NCBI GenBank assembly: GCA_947627135.1
Contig: CANQUV010000009.1
Coordinates: forward strand, 20,854-84,853
Direction: 5' to 3'
DNA: 64,000 nt
Source of the DNA: an uncultured Clostridia bacterium
Lineage (GTDB): Bacteria; Bacillota; Clostridia; Oscillospirales; Acutalibacteraceae
The position numbers and the translations under genes are program-made. The notes under the pieces are model-generated. The model had not been told where the DNA came from and did no database searches. It was given only the letters and a program-made list of their open reading frames with translations. Of the stretch, positions 15,746 to 25,450 are shown in pieces. Numbering within the stretch: the first letter of the stretch is position 1; each line of letters starts with the position of its first letter.

Positions 15746-16894
15746 ATGAATACCAAAGAATTATTTGAAGCATTAGAATTATTTGAAAAGGAGAAAGGAA
15801 TCTCTGCGGATTATATGTTTTCGCAAATTGAGAGAGCAATAGTAGTTGCATGCAAAAATAACTACGGAGGAAACGACAATGTAGTTTTCAATGTTGACAG
15901 AGAGAAGAACAAATTTGGAGTAAAGCTTGTAAAGACGGTAAGAGAAGAAGTAGAGGACAAAAACTATGAAATCTCGCTTGAAGACGCATTAAAAATCAGT
16001 AAGAGAGCAAAGATAGACGAAGAAATACAAATCCCGCTGGATCCGAAGGAGTTAGGCAGAATAGCAATACAGACAGCAAGAAACGTAATCCGACAGGGAA
16101 TCAGAGACGGAGAAAAGGGACAGATGTTGCAGGAATTCCAGAGTAAGTTAGGAGAACTTGTAACAGCAGTAGTTGAAAGAATCGACCCAAAAACAGGAGC
16201 TGCGTCAATTACAATAGGAAAGGCACAGGTTACGCTGCCCAAAAACGAGCAAATTGGAGACGAGGTATTAAAAGAGGGCGACCATATAAAGGTTTATATA
16301 GCAGATATAAAAGACAGCGGTAAAGGACCCCATGCTATTATATCAAGAAGTCATCCGGAACTTGTTAAGCGTTTGTTTGAGCAGGAAGTTCCCGAGATTT
16401 ATGATGGTATTGTAGAAATTAAATCAATATCAAGAGAAGCAGGCTCACGAACAAAAATGGCAGTTGTGTCAAAGGATTCAGAGGTTGACGCAGTAGGAGC
16501 CTGTATCGGAACAAGAGGAGCCAGAGTAAACGAAATAGTTGAGGAACTGGGCGGAGAAAAAATCGATATTATAGAATACAGCGATGATCCTGTAAAGTAT
16601 ATATCAGCAGCACTTTCACCTGCAACGGTAATTTCAGTTAAAGTTGCACAGGACGGTTCAAAAAATTGCAAGGTTACGGTTCCAGACGGACAACTTTCAC
16701 TAGCAATCGGCAACAAGGGACAGAATGCCCGATTGGCAGCAAGGCTGACAGGATGGAAAATAGACATTCGACCTGAAAGCGGATTTTACGGTGAAGATGA
16801 CGATGACGACGATTTGATTGCAGATGACGCTGAAGATGTTAAAACAGATAAAATCGAGTTAGAAGAAACAGAGAAAAGTACAGAAGAAGAATAA
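15746..16894 (+). CDS. nusA: Transcription termination/antitermination factor NusA
   Basis: 382 residues. ATG 15746 gives the family N-terminus (MNTKELFEALELFEKEKGIS); two in-frame ATGs just upstream (15722, 15734) are less likely. Domains: the RNA-polymerase-binding N-terminal domain (1-125), S1 (about 135-200), then two KH domains (VGACIGTRGARVNEIVEELGGEKIDI and LAIGNKGQNARLAARLTGWKI), then a short acidic tail with a D7 run. It lacks the C-terminal acidic repeats of E. coli NusA, as is normal in Firmicutes. It modulates pausing, intrinsic termination and rRNA antitermination. Confidence 0.95.
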   Translation: MNTKELFEALELFEKEKGISADYMFSQIERAIVVACKNNYGGNDNVVFNVDREKNKFGVKLVKTVREEVEDKNYEISLEDALKISKRAKIDEEIQIPLDPKELGRIAIQTARNVIRQGIRDGEKGQMLQEFQSKLGELVTAVVERIDPKTGAASITIGKAQVTLPKNEQIGDEVLKEGDHIKVYIADIKDSGKGPHAIISRSHPELVKRLFEQEVPEIYDGIVEIKSISREAGSRTKMAVVSKDSEVDAVGACIGTRGARVNEIVEELGGEKIDIIEYSDDPVKYISAALSPATVISVKVAQDGSKNCKVTVPDGQLSLAIGNKGQNARLAARLTGWKIDIRPESGFYGEDDDDDDLIADDAEDVKTDKIELEETEKSTEEE

Positions 16895-16921
16895 AATATT
16901 ATCATAAAGAGAGGGAATTTT

Positions 16922-17224
16922 ATGAAGCAAAAAAAAATACCCTTGAGGAAATGTACCGGATGCGGAGAAATGAAGCCGAAATATGAGCTTGTAAGGGTTG
17001 TAAAGGGACCTGATGTGAAAGATGAGCAGGGAGAATTTTTAAGTGCAGGTAAAGTTTCCCTTGATTTAACGGGTAAAAAGCCGGGCAGGGGAGCATATAT
17101 TTGCAAAAGTGCAGACTGCCTTGAAAAAGCAATAAAGGCAAAAAGGCTTGAAAGGGCGTTCGGCTGTAAAATTCCCGAAGAAATTTATGCTGAAATGCAA
17201 CAGGAGATGGGAAAAAATGAATGA
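16922..17224 (+). CDS. ylxR: YlxR-family RNA-binding protein (DUF448)
   Basis: 100 residues with the YlxR signature: RKCTGCGEMKPKYELVRVVK, then GRGAYICKSADCLEKAIKAKRLERAF. A small basic protein between nusA and infB, as in most Firmicutes. YlxR has been linked to RNase P and to gene regulation in other species; its role here is inferred from family only. It overlaps the next gene by 8 nt. Confidence 0.92.
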   Translation: MKQKKIPLRKCTGCGEMKPKYELVRVVKGPDVKDEQGEFLSAGKVSLDLTGKKPGRGAYICKSADCLEKAIKAKRLERAFGCKIPEEIYAEMQQEMGKNE

Positions 17225-17543
17225 TAAAATACTTTCCCTACTTGGTTTGTGCAGAAAAGCAGGAAAGGTTACTATTGGAAGTGAAGCCGTTATAGACATG
17301 GTTATCAAACAAAAATCAAAGCTTGTAATAATGGCAAAAGATGTGTCAGAAAACACAGAGAAAAAAATATTGATAAATTCCCATAAAAATAATGTTAAGG
17401 CACTTATTCTTAACAGAACGAAAGATGAGTTAAGTACGGCGCTTGGAAAATTTTGTGCGGTTATTTCAATAAATGAGGTTGGATTTGGAAATAAGCTTGA
17501 AAAACTTATTTCAGAAGAAAATCAACAGGAGGCATGTATATGA
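17217..17543 (+). CDS. ylxQ: YlxQ, L7Ae-family ribosomal/RNA-binding protein
   Basis: 108 residues from ATG 17217, preceded by AGGAGATGG at the end of ylxR. An earlier in-frame start at 17148 lies inside ylxR without a ribosome site. L7Ae/L30e fold: [36 protein letters not shown], and [17 protein letters not shown]. Family members bind kink-turn RNA. It overlaps infB by 4 nt. Confidence 0.9.
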   Translation: MNDKILSLLGLCRKAGKVTIGSEAVIDMVIKQKSKLVIMAKDVSENTEKKILINSHKNNVKALILNRTKDELSTALGKFCAVISINEVGFGNKLEKLISEENQQEACI

Positions 17544-19930
17544 AATTAAAATATAAAGTAAAAGATGCAGCAGCAGATTTTGGCGTTAAAACAAAGGAAA
17601 TAACGGAGATATTGGAGAAGTACACAGGTGTAGCAAAAAAGACGGCGGCAGCTTTAGAAGATACAGATATGGATGTTCTTTTTGCATACTTTACAAAAGC
17701 CAATGAAATGGATAGTCTTGATTCATATTTTGAAGTAAGAAACAAGGCGATCGAAGAAAAAGCAGAACAGCAGGCTAAAGAGGAAAAAATAAAAAAAGAG
17801 GCAGAAAAAGAGAAAAAAGAAAAACATGAAAAACCGGCTTTACGGAAGCAGAAAAAGGAAAAGAGCATAGAAGAAAAGCCAAAAAAAGACAAAAAGGATA
17901 TGCCTAAAGCGAAAAACGAACCAGCCTCACAAGAACCTGTATTTGAAGAAAAAATAGAAAAAAGAAGAAGAATAATAATAGATACAAGAGCGTCAAATGT
18001 AGATGTTGAAAAATACAACGAAAAATACGATAATCTTGCATCTGAAAAAATGCGTACGGATAATACTGTTAAAAAGCAAAAATTTACAAACCGTTCACAG
18101 CGTCAGAAAGGAAAGCAAAGGGGCAAAAAGGAAACAGAGCAGGAAAGACTCAAGAGAATTGCGCTTCAGCGTAAAGCAAAGCCGATCACAGTGTTGGTTC
18201 CTGATGAAATAGTTGTATCCGAGCTTGCTCTGCGCCTTAAAGCAACGGTTGCAGAAGTAGTAAAAAAAGCCTTTTTAATGGGAACAATGATTACTCCTAA
18301 CGATACTATTGACTTTGATACAGCTTCACTTATTGCTATGGAATTTCACGCAAAGGTGGAAAAAGAGGTTGTAGTAACAATAGAGGAAAGAATTATAGAC
18401 GACAGCGAAGACGATGATGCTAATCTTGTTGACAGAGCGCCGGTAGTAGTAGTAATGGGTCACGTTGACCATGGTAAAACCTCAATTCTTGATGCTATCC
18501 GCCATGCAAATGTTACAGAGCATGAGGCAGGCGGAATTACCCAGCATATCGGTGCATACAGAGTAAAAGTAAACGACAGACCTATCACATTCCTTGATAC
18601 TCCCGGACACGAAGCGTTTACAACGATGCGTGCAAGAGGAGCACAGGTAACAGATATAGCAATTCTTGTAGTTGCCGCAGACGACGGTATTATGCCTCAG
18701 ACAATTGAAGCAATTAACCATGCGAAGGCAGCAGGTGTATCTGTTGTAGTAGCAATAAATAAAATGGATAAGGATGGCGCAAACCCTGAGCGAGTTAAGC
18801 AACAGCTTATGGAATATGAGCTTGTTCCCGAAGAATGGGGCGGAGATACACCGTGTATTCCTGTTTCCGCAAAAACAAAAGAGGGCTTGCAGGACTTGCT
18901 TGAAATGGTAACTCTTGTTGCAGATATGAAAGAGCTTAAAGCAAATCCCGACAGAGCCGCTAAAGGTTCCGTTATTGAGGCAAGACTTGATAAGGGCAGA
19001 GGTCCTATTGCAACAGTGCTTGTGCAAAACGGTACACTTAATGTAGGCGATATTATCGTTGCAGGAACTTGCGTAGGACGTGTTCGTGCTATGACAAACG
19101 ATAAGGGTGAAAATGTTAAATCGGCAGGTCCGTCTGTTCCTGTTGAAATTACAGGACTTGACGAAGTTCCCACAGGCGGAGATACCTTTAATGCGGTTTC
19201 AGATGAAAGACTTGCAAGAGAACTTGTTGACCAGAGAAAAACTGCTCAAAAAGAAGAAATTTTCAACGCTCAGACAAAGGTTACTCTCGATAATTTGTTC
19301 GACCAGATGAAGTTAGGCGATATTGCAGAGCTCAAAATTATTGTTAAAGCAGATGTTCAGGGTTCGGTTGAGGCTGTTAAGCAGTCCCTTGAAAAGCTCT
19401 CCAATGATGAGGTAAGAGTTAATGTTATCCACGGAGGCGTAGGTGCTGTTAATGAATCTGACGTTATGCTTGCTAATGCTTCTAATGCGATTATAGTAGG
19501 CTTTAATGTACGTCCTGATGCGATCGCTCAGGCAAATGCAGAGCGTGACGGCGTTGATATGCGTCTTTACAGAGTAATTTATGACTGTATAGAAGAAATT
19601 GAATCCGCTATGAAAGGTATGCTTGCTCCTAAGACAAGAGAAGTTGTTCTGGGAAGTGCCGAGGTTAGAAATGTTATCAGAATCAAGAGTATCGGTTTTA
19701 TTGCCGGTTCTTATGTTAAAAGCGGTAAGGTTCAGAGAAACGAAAGCGTCAGAGTTGTTCGTGACGGTATTATTGTTGCCGATGATACGATCGCTTCATT
19801 ACAGCGTTTCAAAGACTCAGTAAAAGAGGTTTCAGAGGGCTACGAGTGCGGTATCGGACTTGAAAAATTCAACGATATTAAAGAGGGCGATATTTTAGAG
19901 TGCTATACAATAGAGGAATATCGTGACTAA
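17540..19930 (+). CDS. infB: Translation initiation factor IF-2
   Basis: 796 residues. ATG 17540 sits 7 nt after AGGAGG (17527-17532); the ATG at 17534 is too close to that site. The N-terminal IF2N helix ([20 protein letters not shown]) is followed by a Lys/Glu-rich linker (about 80-200) and a second IF2N domain. The GTPase core follows ([60 protein letters not shown]), then domains II, III and IV (the fMet-tRNA-binding end, [15 protein letters not shown]). It recruits initiator tRNA to the 30S subunit and drives subunit joining. Confidence 0.97.
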   Translation: MKLKYKVKDAAADFGVKTKEITEILEKYTGVAKKTAAALEDTDMDVLFAYFTKANEMDSLDSYFEVRNKAIEEKAEQQAKEEKIKKEAEKEKKEKHEKPALRKQKKEKSIEEKPKKDKKDMPKAKNEPASQEPVFEEKIEKRRRIIIDTRASNVDVEKYNEKYDNLASEKMRTDNTVKKQKFTNRSQRQKGKQRGKKETEQERLKRIALQRKAKPITVLVPDEIVVSELALRLKATVAEVVKKAFLMGTMITPNDTIDFDTASLIAMEFHAKVEKEVVVTIEERIIDDSEDDDANLVDRAPVVVVMGHVDHGKTSILDAIRHANVTEHEAGGITQHIGAYRVKVNDRPITFLDTPGHEAFTTMRARGAQVTDIAILVVAADDGIMPQTIEAINHAKAAGVSVVVAINKMDKDGANPERVKQQLMEYELVPEEWGGDTPCIPVSAKTKEGLQDLLEMVTLVADMKELKANPDRAAKGSVIEARLDKGRGPIATVLVQNGTLNVGDIIVAGTCVGRVRAMTNDKGENVKSAGPSVPVEITGLDEVPTGGDTFNAVSDERLARELVDQRKTAQKEEIFNAQTKVTLDNLFDQMKLGDIAELKIIVKADVQGSVEAVKQSLEKLSNDEVRVNVIHGGVGAVNESDVMLANASNAIIVGFNVRPDAIAQANAERDGVDMRLYRVIYDCIEEIESAMKGMLAPKTREVVLGSAEVRNVIRIKSIGFIAGSYVKSGKVQRNESVRVVRDGIIVADDTIASLQRFKDSVKEVSEGYECGIGLEKFNDIKEGDILECYTIEEYRD

Positions 19931-19951
19931 TAGAACAGTTAGAAATGAGAT

Positions 19952-20046
19952 AAAAAGCAAAAGTTTTTTGCTCAGCTTTTTTTCAAAAAAGCTGACGAGG
20001 ATCAAAGGACGAGAAGCCCTTTGTCGCGGTCGATAACCGCGAAACT
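19952..20046 (+). repeat. Family A multi-hairpin intergenic repeat, copy 4
   Basis: Head hairpin TCAGC(TTTTTTTCAAAAAA)GCTGA, a degenerate AAGGAC-GAGA-AGCCCTT module and terminal hairpin TCGCGGT(CGATA)ACCGCGA. Both variable stems differ from other copies on both arms, keeping pairing. Confidence 0.8.
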
Positions 20047-20070
20047 CAATTAATAATTAAAAAAAAATAA

Positions 20071-20104
20071 ATTTTAGGGCGGACATTGTTCGCCCAAAAT
20101 TTAT
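20071..20104. terminator. Terminator-like hairpin between infB and rbfA
   Basis: ATTTTAGGGCG (20071-20081) pairs with CGCCCAAAAT (20091-20100). The tail is T-poor on the plus strand, so it may act weakly or as a processing site. It separates infB from rbfA, which in most Firmicutes are contiguous. Confidence 0.5.
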
Positions 20105-20158
20105 AATAATGATGAATTAGGGAAGAATTTTTGTATATGACCTAAAAGGAATGATATT

Positions 20159-20542
20159 ATGGCAGGACATAGAATAGAAAGAATAACAGAAGATATTAAA
20201 AGAGAGCTTACAGCTATATTCAGGGAATTAAAAGACCCCAGAGTGACCGAGGCTTTTGTTTCAATTATAAGAGTTGAAGTTACAAATGATTTATCATACT
20301 GTACAGTATATATAAGCGCTATTGAGGGCATGGAAAGGGCAAAGGAAGCTGTTAAGGGTTTAAAATCGGCTTCAGGTTATATAAGAAGAGAATTAGGTGC
20401 AAGACTTAAAATAAGACATATCCCCGAGCTTATTTTTAAATCAACCGATTCCATTGAATACAGCGCAAATATTTCAAGAATATTAAACGGTCTTGATATA
20501 AAAGATGATAAGGAAAACGAAGAACAACTTGATGAGGAATAA
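20159..20542 (+). CDS. rbfA: Ribosome-binding factor A
   Basis: 127 residues, KH-like fold with family motifs RIERITEDIKRELTAIF, LKDPRVTEAFVSIIRVEVTNDLSYCTVYIS and the C-terminal IRHIPELIFKSTDSIEYSANIS. RbfA binds the 30S neck and assists late 16S maturation. AAAGGAATG gives its ribosome site. It is separated from infB by a repeat and a hairpin but is 2 bp from nrnA. Confidence 0.95.
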   Translation: MAGHRIERITEDIKRELTAIFRELKDPRVTEAFVSIIRVEVTNDLSYCTVYISAIEGMERAKEAVKGLKSASGYIRRELGARLKIRHIPELIFKSTDSIEYSANISRILNGLDIKDDKENEEQLDEE

Positions 20543-20544
20543 AA

Positions 20545-21480
20545 ATGACATTAAAAGAAGTTTGTAAAATCTTAAAAAATAAAAATAATATTGAAATTTT
20601 AACCCACTCATCCCCCGACGGAGATACGTTTGGTTGTGGTTTTGCACTTTGTCTTGCTTTGCAAAGTATGGGAAAAAACGCAAGGGTGGTTGTTGAAAAA
20701 CTGCCCTCAAAGTTTGAATTTCTTACAAAAGGTGTTAAAGAGCAGGATTTTCAGGGTGAATTTGTTGTAAGCGTTGATATTGCCGCATTATCGCTTTTAG
20801 GCTCAAATGCTGAAAAGTACAAGGATATTATAGACTTGTGCATTGACCACCACGGCTCAAATTCCATTGAAATTCAGGATAAGTATGTAGATGCACAGGC
20901 AGCGGCAGCCTGTGAAATTATTTATCAGATCATTTTGGAGCTGGGCGTTAAAATAACAAAAGAAATTGCAAATTGCCTTTATACAGGTATATCTACGGAT
21001 ACAGGCTGTTTCCGTTTTTCAAATACAACGGCGCAAACCCACAGAATTGCCGCAGATTTAATGGAAACAGGCTGCGATTTTGAGATCATTAACAAAAATA
21101 TGTTTGAAACAAAATCCAAAGCAAGAGTAGAGCTTGAAAAAAATCTTTACGATACAATGGAATACTTTGCAGAGGGTAAAGGTGCAATAATATGTATTTC
21201 ACTTGATATGCTTGAAAGGCTGAATATCAACAATGACGATATAGAGGGTATAGAGTCTATTCCAAGACTAATTGAGGGAGTCGTTTTGGGAATTACAATG
21301 AAGGAAAAAGAAAAAAATTCTTATAAAATATCCGTAAGAACAAACGATGGAATTAATGCCAGCAAGTTTTGTGAAAAATTCGGCGGAGGAGGACATACTG
21401 CCGCAGCAGGCTGTAAATTAAGCGGAGAGTATGAGACAGTAAAAGAAAAGCTTATTAAGTCGGCAGAGGAATTTATATGA
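20545..21480 (+). CDS. nrnA: Bifunctional oligoribonuclease / pAp phosphatase (DHH-DHHA1)
   Basis: 311 residues. DHH phosphoesterase motifs: THSSPDGDTFGCG, VVSVDIAAL, CIDHHGSN and STDTGCFRFSNTT. The C-terminal DHHA1 domain ends in KFGGGGHTAAAGCKL. NrnA degrades nano-RNAs left by other RNases and dephosphorylates 3'-phosphoadenosine 5'-phosphate. It lies 2 bp after rbfA and overlaps truB by 4 nt, a common Firmicutes arrangement. Confidence 0.93.
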   Translation: MTLKEVCKILKNKNNIEILTHSSPDGDTFGCGFALCLALQSMGKNARVVVEKLPSKFEFLTKGVKEQDFQGEFVVSVDIAALSLLGSNAEKYKDIIDLCIDHHGSNSIEIQDKYVDAQAAAACEIIYQIILELGVKITKEIANCLYTGISTDTGCFRFSNTTAQTHRIAADLMETGCDFEIINKNMFETKSKARVELEKNLYDTMEYFAEGKGAIICISLDMLERLNINNDDIEGIESIPRLIEGVVLGITMKEKEKNSYKISVRTNDGINASKFCEKFGGGGHTAAAGCKLSGEYETVKEKLIKSAEEFI

Positions 21481-22394
21481 ACGGGGTACTTGTAATCAAT
21501 AAACCTGCCGGTTTTACCTCTTTTGATGTTGTTGCAGTGGTAAGAAAGTTAAGCGGACAGAGAAAAATCGGGCATACAGGAACTCTTGACCCCAACGCAA
21601 CAGGTGTTTTGCCCCTTTTGATTGGCAACGCAACAAAAGCACAGGACATAATTGTAAACCACGATAAGGAGTATATTGCCGGTTTTAAATTAGGTTATAT
21701 AAGCAACACCCTTGATATATGGGGAGAGGTACAAAAAACAAAAGCACCTGATTATTTAAGTCAAGGTGTCTTAACAAAACAGGATATTTTAAATATTTTA
21801 CCTGAATTTACAGGTGAAATAAATCAAGTGCCGCCCATGTTTTCCGCAATTCAAAAAAATGGAAAAAGGCTATATGATTTAGCAAGACAGGGTATTGAAG
21901 TTGAAAGAGAACCGAGAAAAATCACAATATATAATTTAAATCTTATCTCTTTTAATGAACAGGAACAAACAGGTTTTATCAAGGTAAAATGTTCAAAGGG
22001 TACATATATAAGAACATTAATAGACGATATGGGAAAAAAATTATCCTGCGGGGCAGTAATGGACAGTCTTGAAAGGACAAGCGCCTGCGGATATAATATA
22101 GACAAGTCTTTTACTCTTGAAGAAATTAAAGATTTTGCAGAAAAAGGAGAACTTGAAGATAATCTGATACCGACTGAAAGCCTTTTTGGTAATTATGGTT
22201 ATGTAATTGTTAGTGATAATCAGGCAAAGCGTTTTTCAAACGGAGGAGCTCTTGATATTTCAAGAACATATTTAACAAAGGGTTATAAAGATAAGCAAAT
22301 TTATCGTATAAAGGATAAAGAAAAACATTTTTTAGGCTTAGGAATTGCAGATAAAGAAAGTAATCAGCTTAAAATATTTAAACTGTTTTTGTAA
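21477..22394 (+). CDS. truB: tRNA pseudouridine-55 synthase
   Basis: 305 residues with the TruB signature around the catalytic aspartate, KIGHTGTLDPNATGVLPLLIG, then VPPMFSAIQKNGKRLYDLARQGIEVER and KCSKGTYIRTLIDDMGKKL. A C-terminal PUA-like segment follows. It makes Psi55 in the T loop of tRNAs. The start overlaps the nrnA stop (ATGA). The riboflavin kinase gene that usually follows truB is absent; a non-coding stretch follows instead. Confidence 0.95.
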   Translation: MNGVLVINKPAGFTSFDVVAVVRKLSGQRKIGHTGTLDPNATGVLPLLIGNATKAQDIIVNHDKEYIAGFKLGYISNTLDIWGEVQKTKAPDYLSQGVLTKQDILNILPEFTGEINQVPPMFSAIQKNGKRLYDLARQGIEVEREPRKITIYNLNLISFNEQEQTGFIKVKCSKGTYIRTLIDDMGKKLSCGAVMDSLERTSACGYNIDKSFTLEEIKDFAEKGELEDNLIPTESLFGNYGYVIVSDNQAKRFSNGGALDISRTYLTKGYKDKQIYRIKDKEKHFLGLGIADKESNQLKIFKLFL

Positions 22395-22683
22395 ATAAAA
22401 AATCAAAACTTATTAGTGGAAAAGATATAAATTTTATGCGAACCTCTGCAAAGGCAGGGCTTCAAGGATGAAACTTCTTGCAATCGCAGTAACGTCGAAA
22501 CTTTGCTTTATAATAAAAATAAAGCGTGATATCTTCCTAAAACAACAGGAAGAAATAAATCCTAAAATTCGTTTTGTAATAAAAATAAAGGTCATCGTTA
22601 CGATGGCCTTTTTGTTTGCAAAATATTAATTTTTTTAATCAATACTTTAATATTTTATAAACAACAAAATTCAAAACCCAAAT
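22395..22683 (+). other. Non-coding stretch after truB with several hairpins
   Basis: No credible reading frame. Hairpins seen: CTGC-AAAG-GCAG near 22446, GCTTTAT/ATAAAGC (22505-22525), TCTTCCT/AGGAAGA (22532-22553), and a terminator at 22588-22614. The string GTAATAAAAATAAAGG near 22576 partly repeats 22510-22525. This could be the truB 3' UTR or a small RNA gene; I see no clear promoter. Confidence 0.35.
22588..22614 (+). terminator. Rho-independent terminator
   Basis: AAGGTCATCG (22588-22597) pairs with CGATGGCCTT (22601-22610; one T-G pair), followed by TTTG. It ends the rimP-truB transcription unit or a small RNA after it. Confidence 0.8.
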
Positions 22684-22866
22684 TCAGTTTTGCTTTTCTA
22701 CTATTTTATACTCATCGTACAGCTGAAAATAATGGCAGGATTCTACGCTTTGTCTCATAAATCTTTCCATTTCATCTTCATCAAGATTTATTTGGCAGTA
22801 ATAGCAACCGTATTCATTATCATAAGCGTAATATGAACAAAATTCACAATCAGTTTTTCTTTTCAT
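22684..22866 (-). CDS. DUF6472-like Cys-rich small protein
   Basis: 60 residues from ATG 22866 (GAAGGG about 8 nt upstream; the in-frame ATG at 22899 has no ribosome site). Four cysteines, C7-x2-C10 in DCEFCSYYAYD and C19-x2-C22 in YGCYYCQ, suggest a zinc-knuckle-like site. They are followed by the acidic helix INLDEDEMERFMRQS and a late SCHYF. This pattern is typical of DUF6472 proteins of Clostridia, whose function is unknown. The repeat-like AT-rich stretch 22900-23037 separates it from the LOG gene and contains a loose 40-bp duplication (CTTTTTATCGTATGTAT type). Confidence 0.7.
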   Translation of the reverse strand: MKRKTDCEFCSYYAYDNEYGCYYCQINLDEDEMERFMRQSVESCHYFQLYDEYKIVEKQN

Positions 22867-23037
22867 TTGTTTTTCCCTTCGTCTTAGGTTTTTTATCATT
22901 TAATATTTTTTTATGTTTTAAACTCTTTATTGTATGTATTTTCTTTCATTCTAGGATTTCCGGTATTTAACATTTTTTATTCTAGACTTTTTATCGTATG
23001 TATCTTTCTTCATTGTAAACATTCCTGCAGTTTGAAT

Positions 23038-23622
23038 TTATTCTTTTTTATCTTTTGTGTCATATTTATCATATAAAACCGTTTCATCGTTTTCAAGTGC
23101 GTTTAATACGGCTGTTGCCGTATCACAGACAGAAAAAAGATTATAGCACTCATTAGTCAGAAACTTTTTGTCAATGCAAGCTTTGATCATATTAAGCAGA
23201 GGGTCAAAGTAATTGTTTATATTATAAACGACTATTGGCTTTTGATGTTGACCCAGCTGTTTTAATGTAAGAATTTCAAAAAATTCATCAAATGTTCCGA
23301 TACTGCCCGGCAACATTACAAATCCGACAGAGTTATCTTCCATATATTTTTTTCTGTCTCGCATTGTTTTTGTAAAAATAAGCTCTGTACATTTATCGTA
23401 AAGTACATCTCTTGTTCTGAAAAATTCAGGCACAACGCCAATCAGACTTTTACTTCCTGCTTTTGTTGCTCCTCTTGCAACTGCTCCCATTAAACCATAT
23501 TTTCCTGCTCCGAAAACTATTCCGTAGCCGGCTTTAGTCAATACGCTTCCGAAATGTTCGCAGGTAGCTATATAATCTCTGTCTATCTGCTCACTTGACG
23601 CACCATATACGCATATATTCAT
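23038..23622 (-). CDS. LOG-family protein (TIGR00730, nucleotide 5'-monophosphate phosphoribohydrolase type)
   Basis: 194 residues. A Rossmann-like fold with VFGAGKYGLMGAVARGA and the signature PGSIGTFDEFFE (family PGGxGTxxE, with Ser for the second Gly). Family members cleave the N-glycosidic bond of nucleoside monophosphates; in plants this activates cytokinins, and in bacteria the natural substrate is often unclear. AAAGGAGA precedes the ATG. The promoter region is shared with the divergent MATE gene. Confidence 0.88.
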   Translation of the reverse strand: MNICVYGASSEQIDRDYIATCEHFGSVLTKAGYGIVFGAGKYGLMGAVARGATKAGSKSLIGVVPEFFRTRDVLYDKCTELIFTKTMRDRKKYMEDNSVGFVMLPGSIGTFDEFFEILTLKQLGQHQKPIVVYNINNYFDPLLNMIKACIDKKFLTNECYNLFSVCDTATAVLNALENDETVLYDKYDTKDKKE

Positions 23623-23656
23623 AGGTTTTCTCCTTTAAAAAAGTAGTATTTTAATG

Positions 23657-23685
23657 TTGAAATATTTTTATTATGAGTGTATAGT
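23657..23685 (+). promoter_or_regulatory. Promoter of the MATE transporter gene
   Basis: TTGAAA (23657-23662), a 17-nt spacer and TATAGT (23680-23685), about 60 nt upstream of the start. Confidence 0.55.
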
Positions 23686-23745
23686 TTGTATAGTATAAAT
23701 TATAGTATTGCGATAACAAAGTGTCAATGAAAGGATTGAATTAAT

Positions 23746-25149
23746 TTGTCTGAATCAAAGAAAATAGAAATATCAGACAGCGTAATGCAAAAATCTGTTG
23801 CTAAACTTGCGTGGCCAATATTTGTTCAAGCCTTTTTGGCCATGTGTCTGGGTTATATAGATACAGTTATGCTCTCAAATTATCAGTATGCAAAATATGC
23901 TGTTGGTGCAGTTGGTAATGCAAATCAGGTTTTGGGATTTTTAACGCTTTCTTTTTCGATAATAAGTTCTGCAACCGGAATTATGGTTTCACAATATCTT
24001 GGCGCAGGCAGAAAAAAAGATATAAATAAGGTTTACACTGTTTCAATTTCATTTAATTTTATGTTAAGTATCCTTATAAGTATTATAGTATTTTTTTTCA
24101 GCGGTCAGCTTTTAACATTAATGAATGTTCCGTCTGAAATGTTTGGCGACGCAAACATTTATATGGAAATTGTAGGAGGTTTTATATTTACTCAGGCTTT
24201 ATTCGACGCCTTCGACCAGATATTTAGGAGCAACGGAAAAACAATGGTGGGAATGTTTCTTGGTTTTGCCATGAATATTATTAATATTATAGGCAATTTC
24301 TGTTTTCTGTATGGACCCTTATCATATTTACAACTAGGCGTTCGAGGTGTTGCAATATCAACTACAATAAGCAGGGTTGTTGTTTTGATTATAGCAATTA
24401 TTTATTTCCATACAGCAACACATGGTAAGATATCAATAAAATTTTTAAAGCCTTTTCCGTTTGATATACTTAAACAGCTTTTGAGTTTAGGAATACCTAC
24501 CGCAGGAGAAAACATATCATACAACTTTTCCCAGATAATTATTTCGGTTATAGTAAACACAATGGGAACAGTTGCAATAACTACAAGAATATATGCAAAT
24601 ATATTATGCAATTTTGCGTATATGTATTCAATATCTATGGCGATGGCAACTCAAATTCTTGTAGGACACAGAGTAGGTGCAGGGGATTATGACTATGCTT
24701 ATCACAGAGTAATGAAAACTATGAAAACTGCTATTGTGGTATCTATTTTAATAGCGGTGATAAATTATCTCATAAGTCCTTATACATTTCAGCTTTTTGC
24801 AAATGACGGCTCTGAAGAAAGTTTAAAAATAATTGCACTTGGAAGTCAGGTAATGCTGGTTGCAGTATTCCTTGAGCTGGGCAGATGTTCAAACCTTGTA
24901 ATTATAAACAGCATGAAGGCCGCAGGAGATGTAAAATTTCCCACAGTATTGGGAATAATTTCTATGTGGGGAGTATCGGTTTTATTGAGCTTTATATTGG
25001 GAATAGTATTTAAATGGGGACTTGTAGGTGTTTGGATTGCTATGGCATGTGATGAAATTTTAAGAGGAATTGTGGTGTTTATTCGTTGGAATAAAGGAAC
25101 ATGGAGAGGCAAAAGTGTTATAAAAGCTCAAGGGTCCCAGAGTAATTAA
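23746..25149 (+). CDS. MATE-family efflux transporter
   Basis: 467 residues, with about 12 hydrophobic segments in two six-helix halves. The start is a TTG (23746) with GAAAGGA about 9 nt upstream; no ATG fits better. MATE features: LAWPIFVQAFLAMCLGYIDTVMLSNY at the start of helix 1, SQYLGAGRKKDINKV after helix 2, and the second-half equivalent VGHRVGAGDYDYAYHRV. A Na+ or H+ antiporter of drugs or metabolites; substrate unknown. It stands alone between a divergent LOG gene and a convergent CotH gene. Confidence 0.9.
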   Translation: MSESKKIEISDSVMQKSVAKLAWPIFVQAFLAMCLGYIDTVMLSNYQYAKYAVGAVGNANQVLGFLTLSFSIISSATGIMVSQYLGAGRKKDINKVYTVSISFNFMLSILISIIVFFFSGQLLTLMNVPSEMFGDANIYMEIVGGFIFTQALFDAFDQIFRSNGKTMVGMFLGFAMNIINIIGNFCFLYGPLSYLQLGVRGVAISTTISRVVVLIIAIIYFHTATHGKISIKFLKPFPFDILKQLLSLGIPTAGENISYNFSQIIISVIVNTMGTVAITTRIYANILCNFAYMYSISMAMATQILVGHRVGAGDYDYAYHRVMKTMKTAIVVSILIAVINYLISPYTFQLFANDGSEESLKIIALGSQVMLVAVFLELGRCSNLVIINSMKAAGDVKFPTVLGIISMWGVSVLLSFILGIVFKWGLVGVWIAMACDEILRGIVVFIRWNKGTWRGKSVIKAQGSQSN

Positions 25150-25266
25150 TAAGACTTATAGAAAAATACTGTCTTTTTCATCATAAAATAAATATTTTTA
25201 AAATTATTCTTAAAATACTGTTTTATAAAGCATTTAAAAAGATTGATGTTTTCTATTATAAAAATA

Positions 25267-25302
25267 AAACCGCTGAACAATTTATTCAGCGGTTTATTTT
25301 TG
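25267..25302. terminator. Bidirectional terminator between the MATE and CotH genes
   Basis: AAACCGCTGAA (25267-25277) pairs with TTCAGCGGTTT (25285-25295), followed by ATTTTTGTTTT. It serves the two convergent genes. The rest of 25150-25450 is AT-rich without features. Confidence 0.85.
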
Positions 25303-25450
25303 TTTTAAGAAATGAAAAATATTTAAATAGTGTCAAATTATAACTTAATATTGCTATTCGGTTATTTAAAATTTTTTCAAATAAAAGCGAAAATTCAAAT
25401 TATTTGCGACATTTTTAATTTCTTACCTATAAAATTACTTTTCCGATTGT

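Noticed and set aside
22395..22683. 6S RNA, SRP RNA or tmRNA in the post-truB gap
   Set aside because: No long rod-like pairing with a central bubble, no GGAA SRP tetraloop context and no tRNA-like ends are visible.
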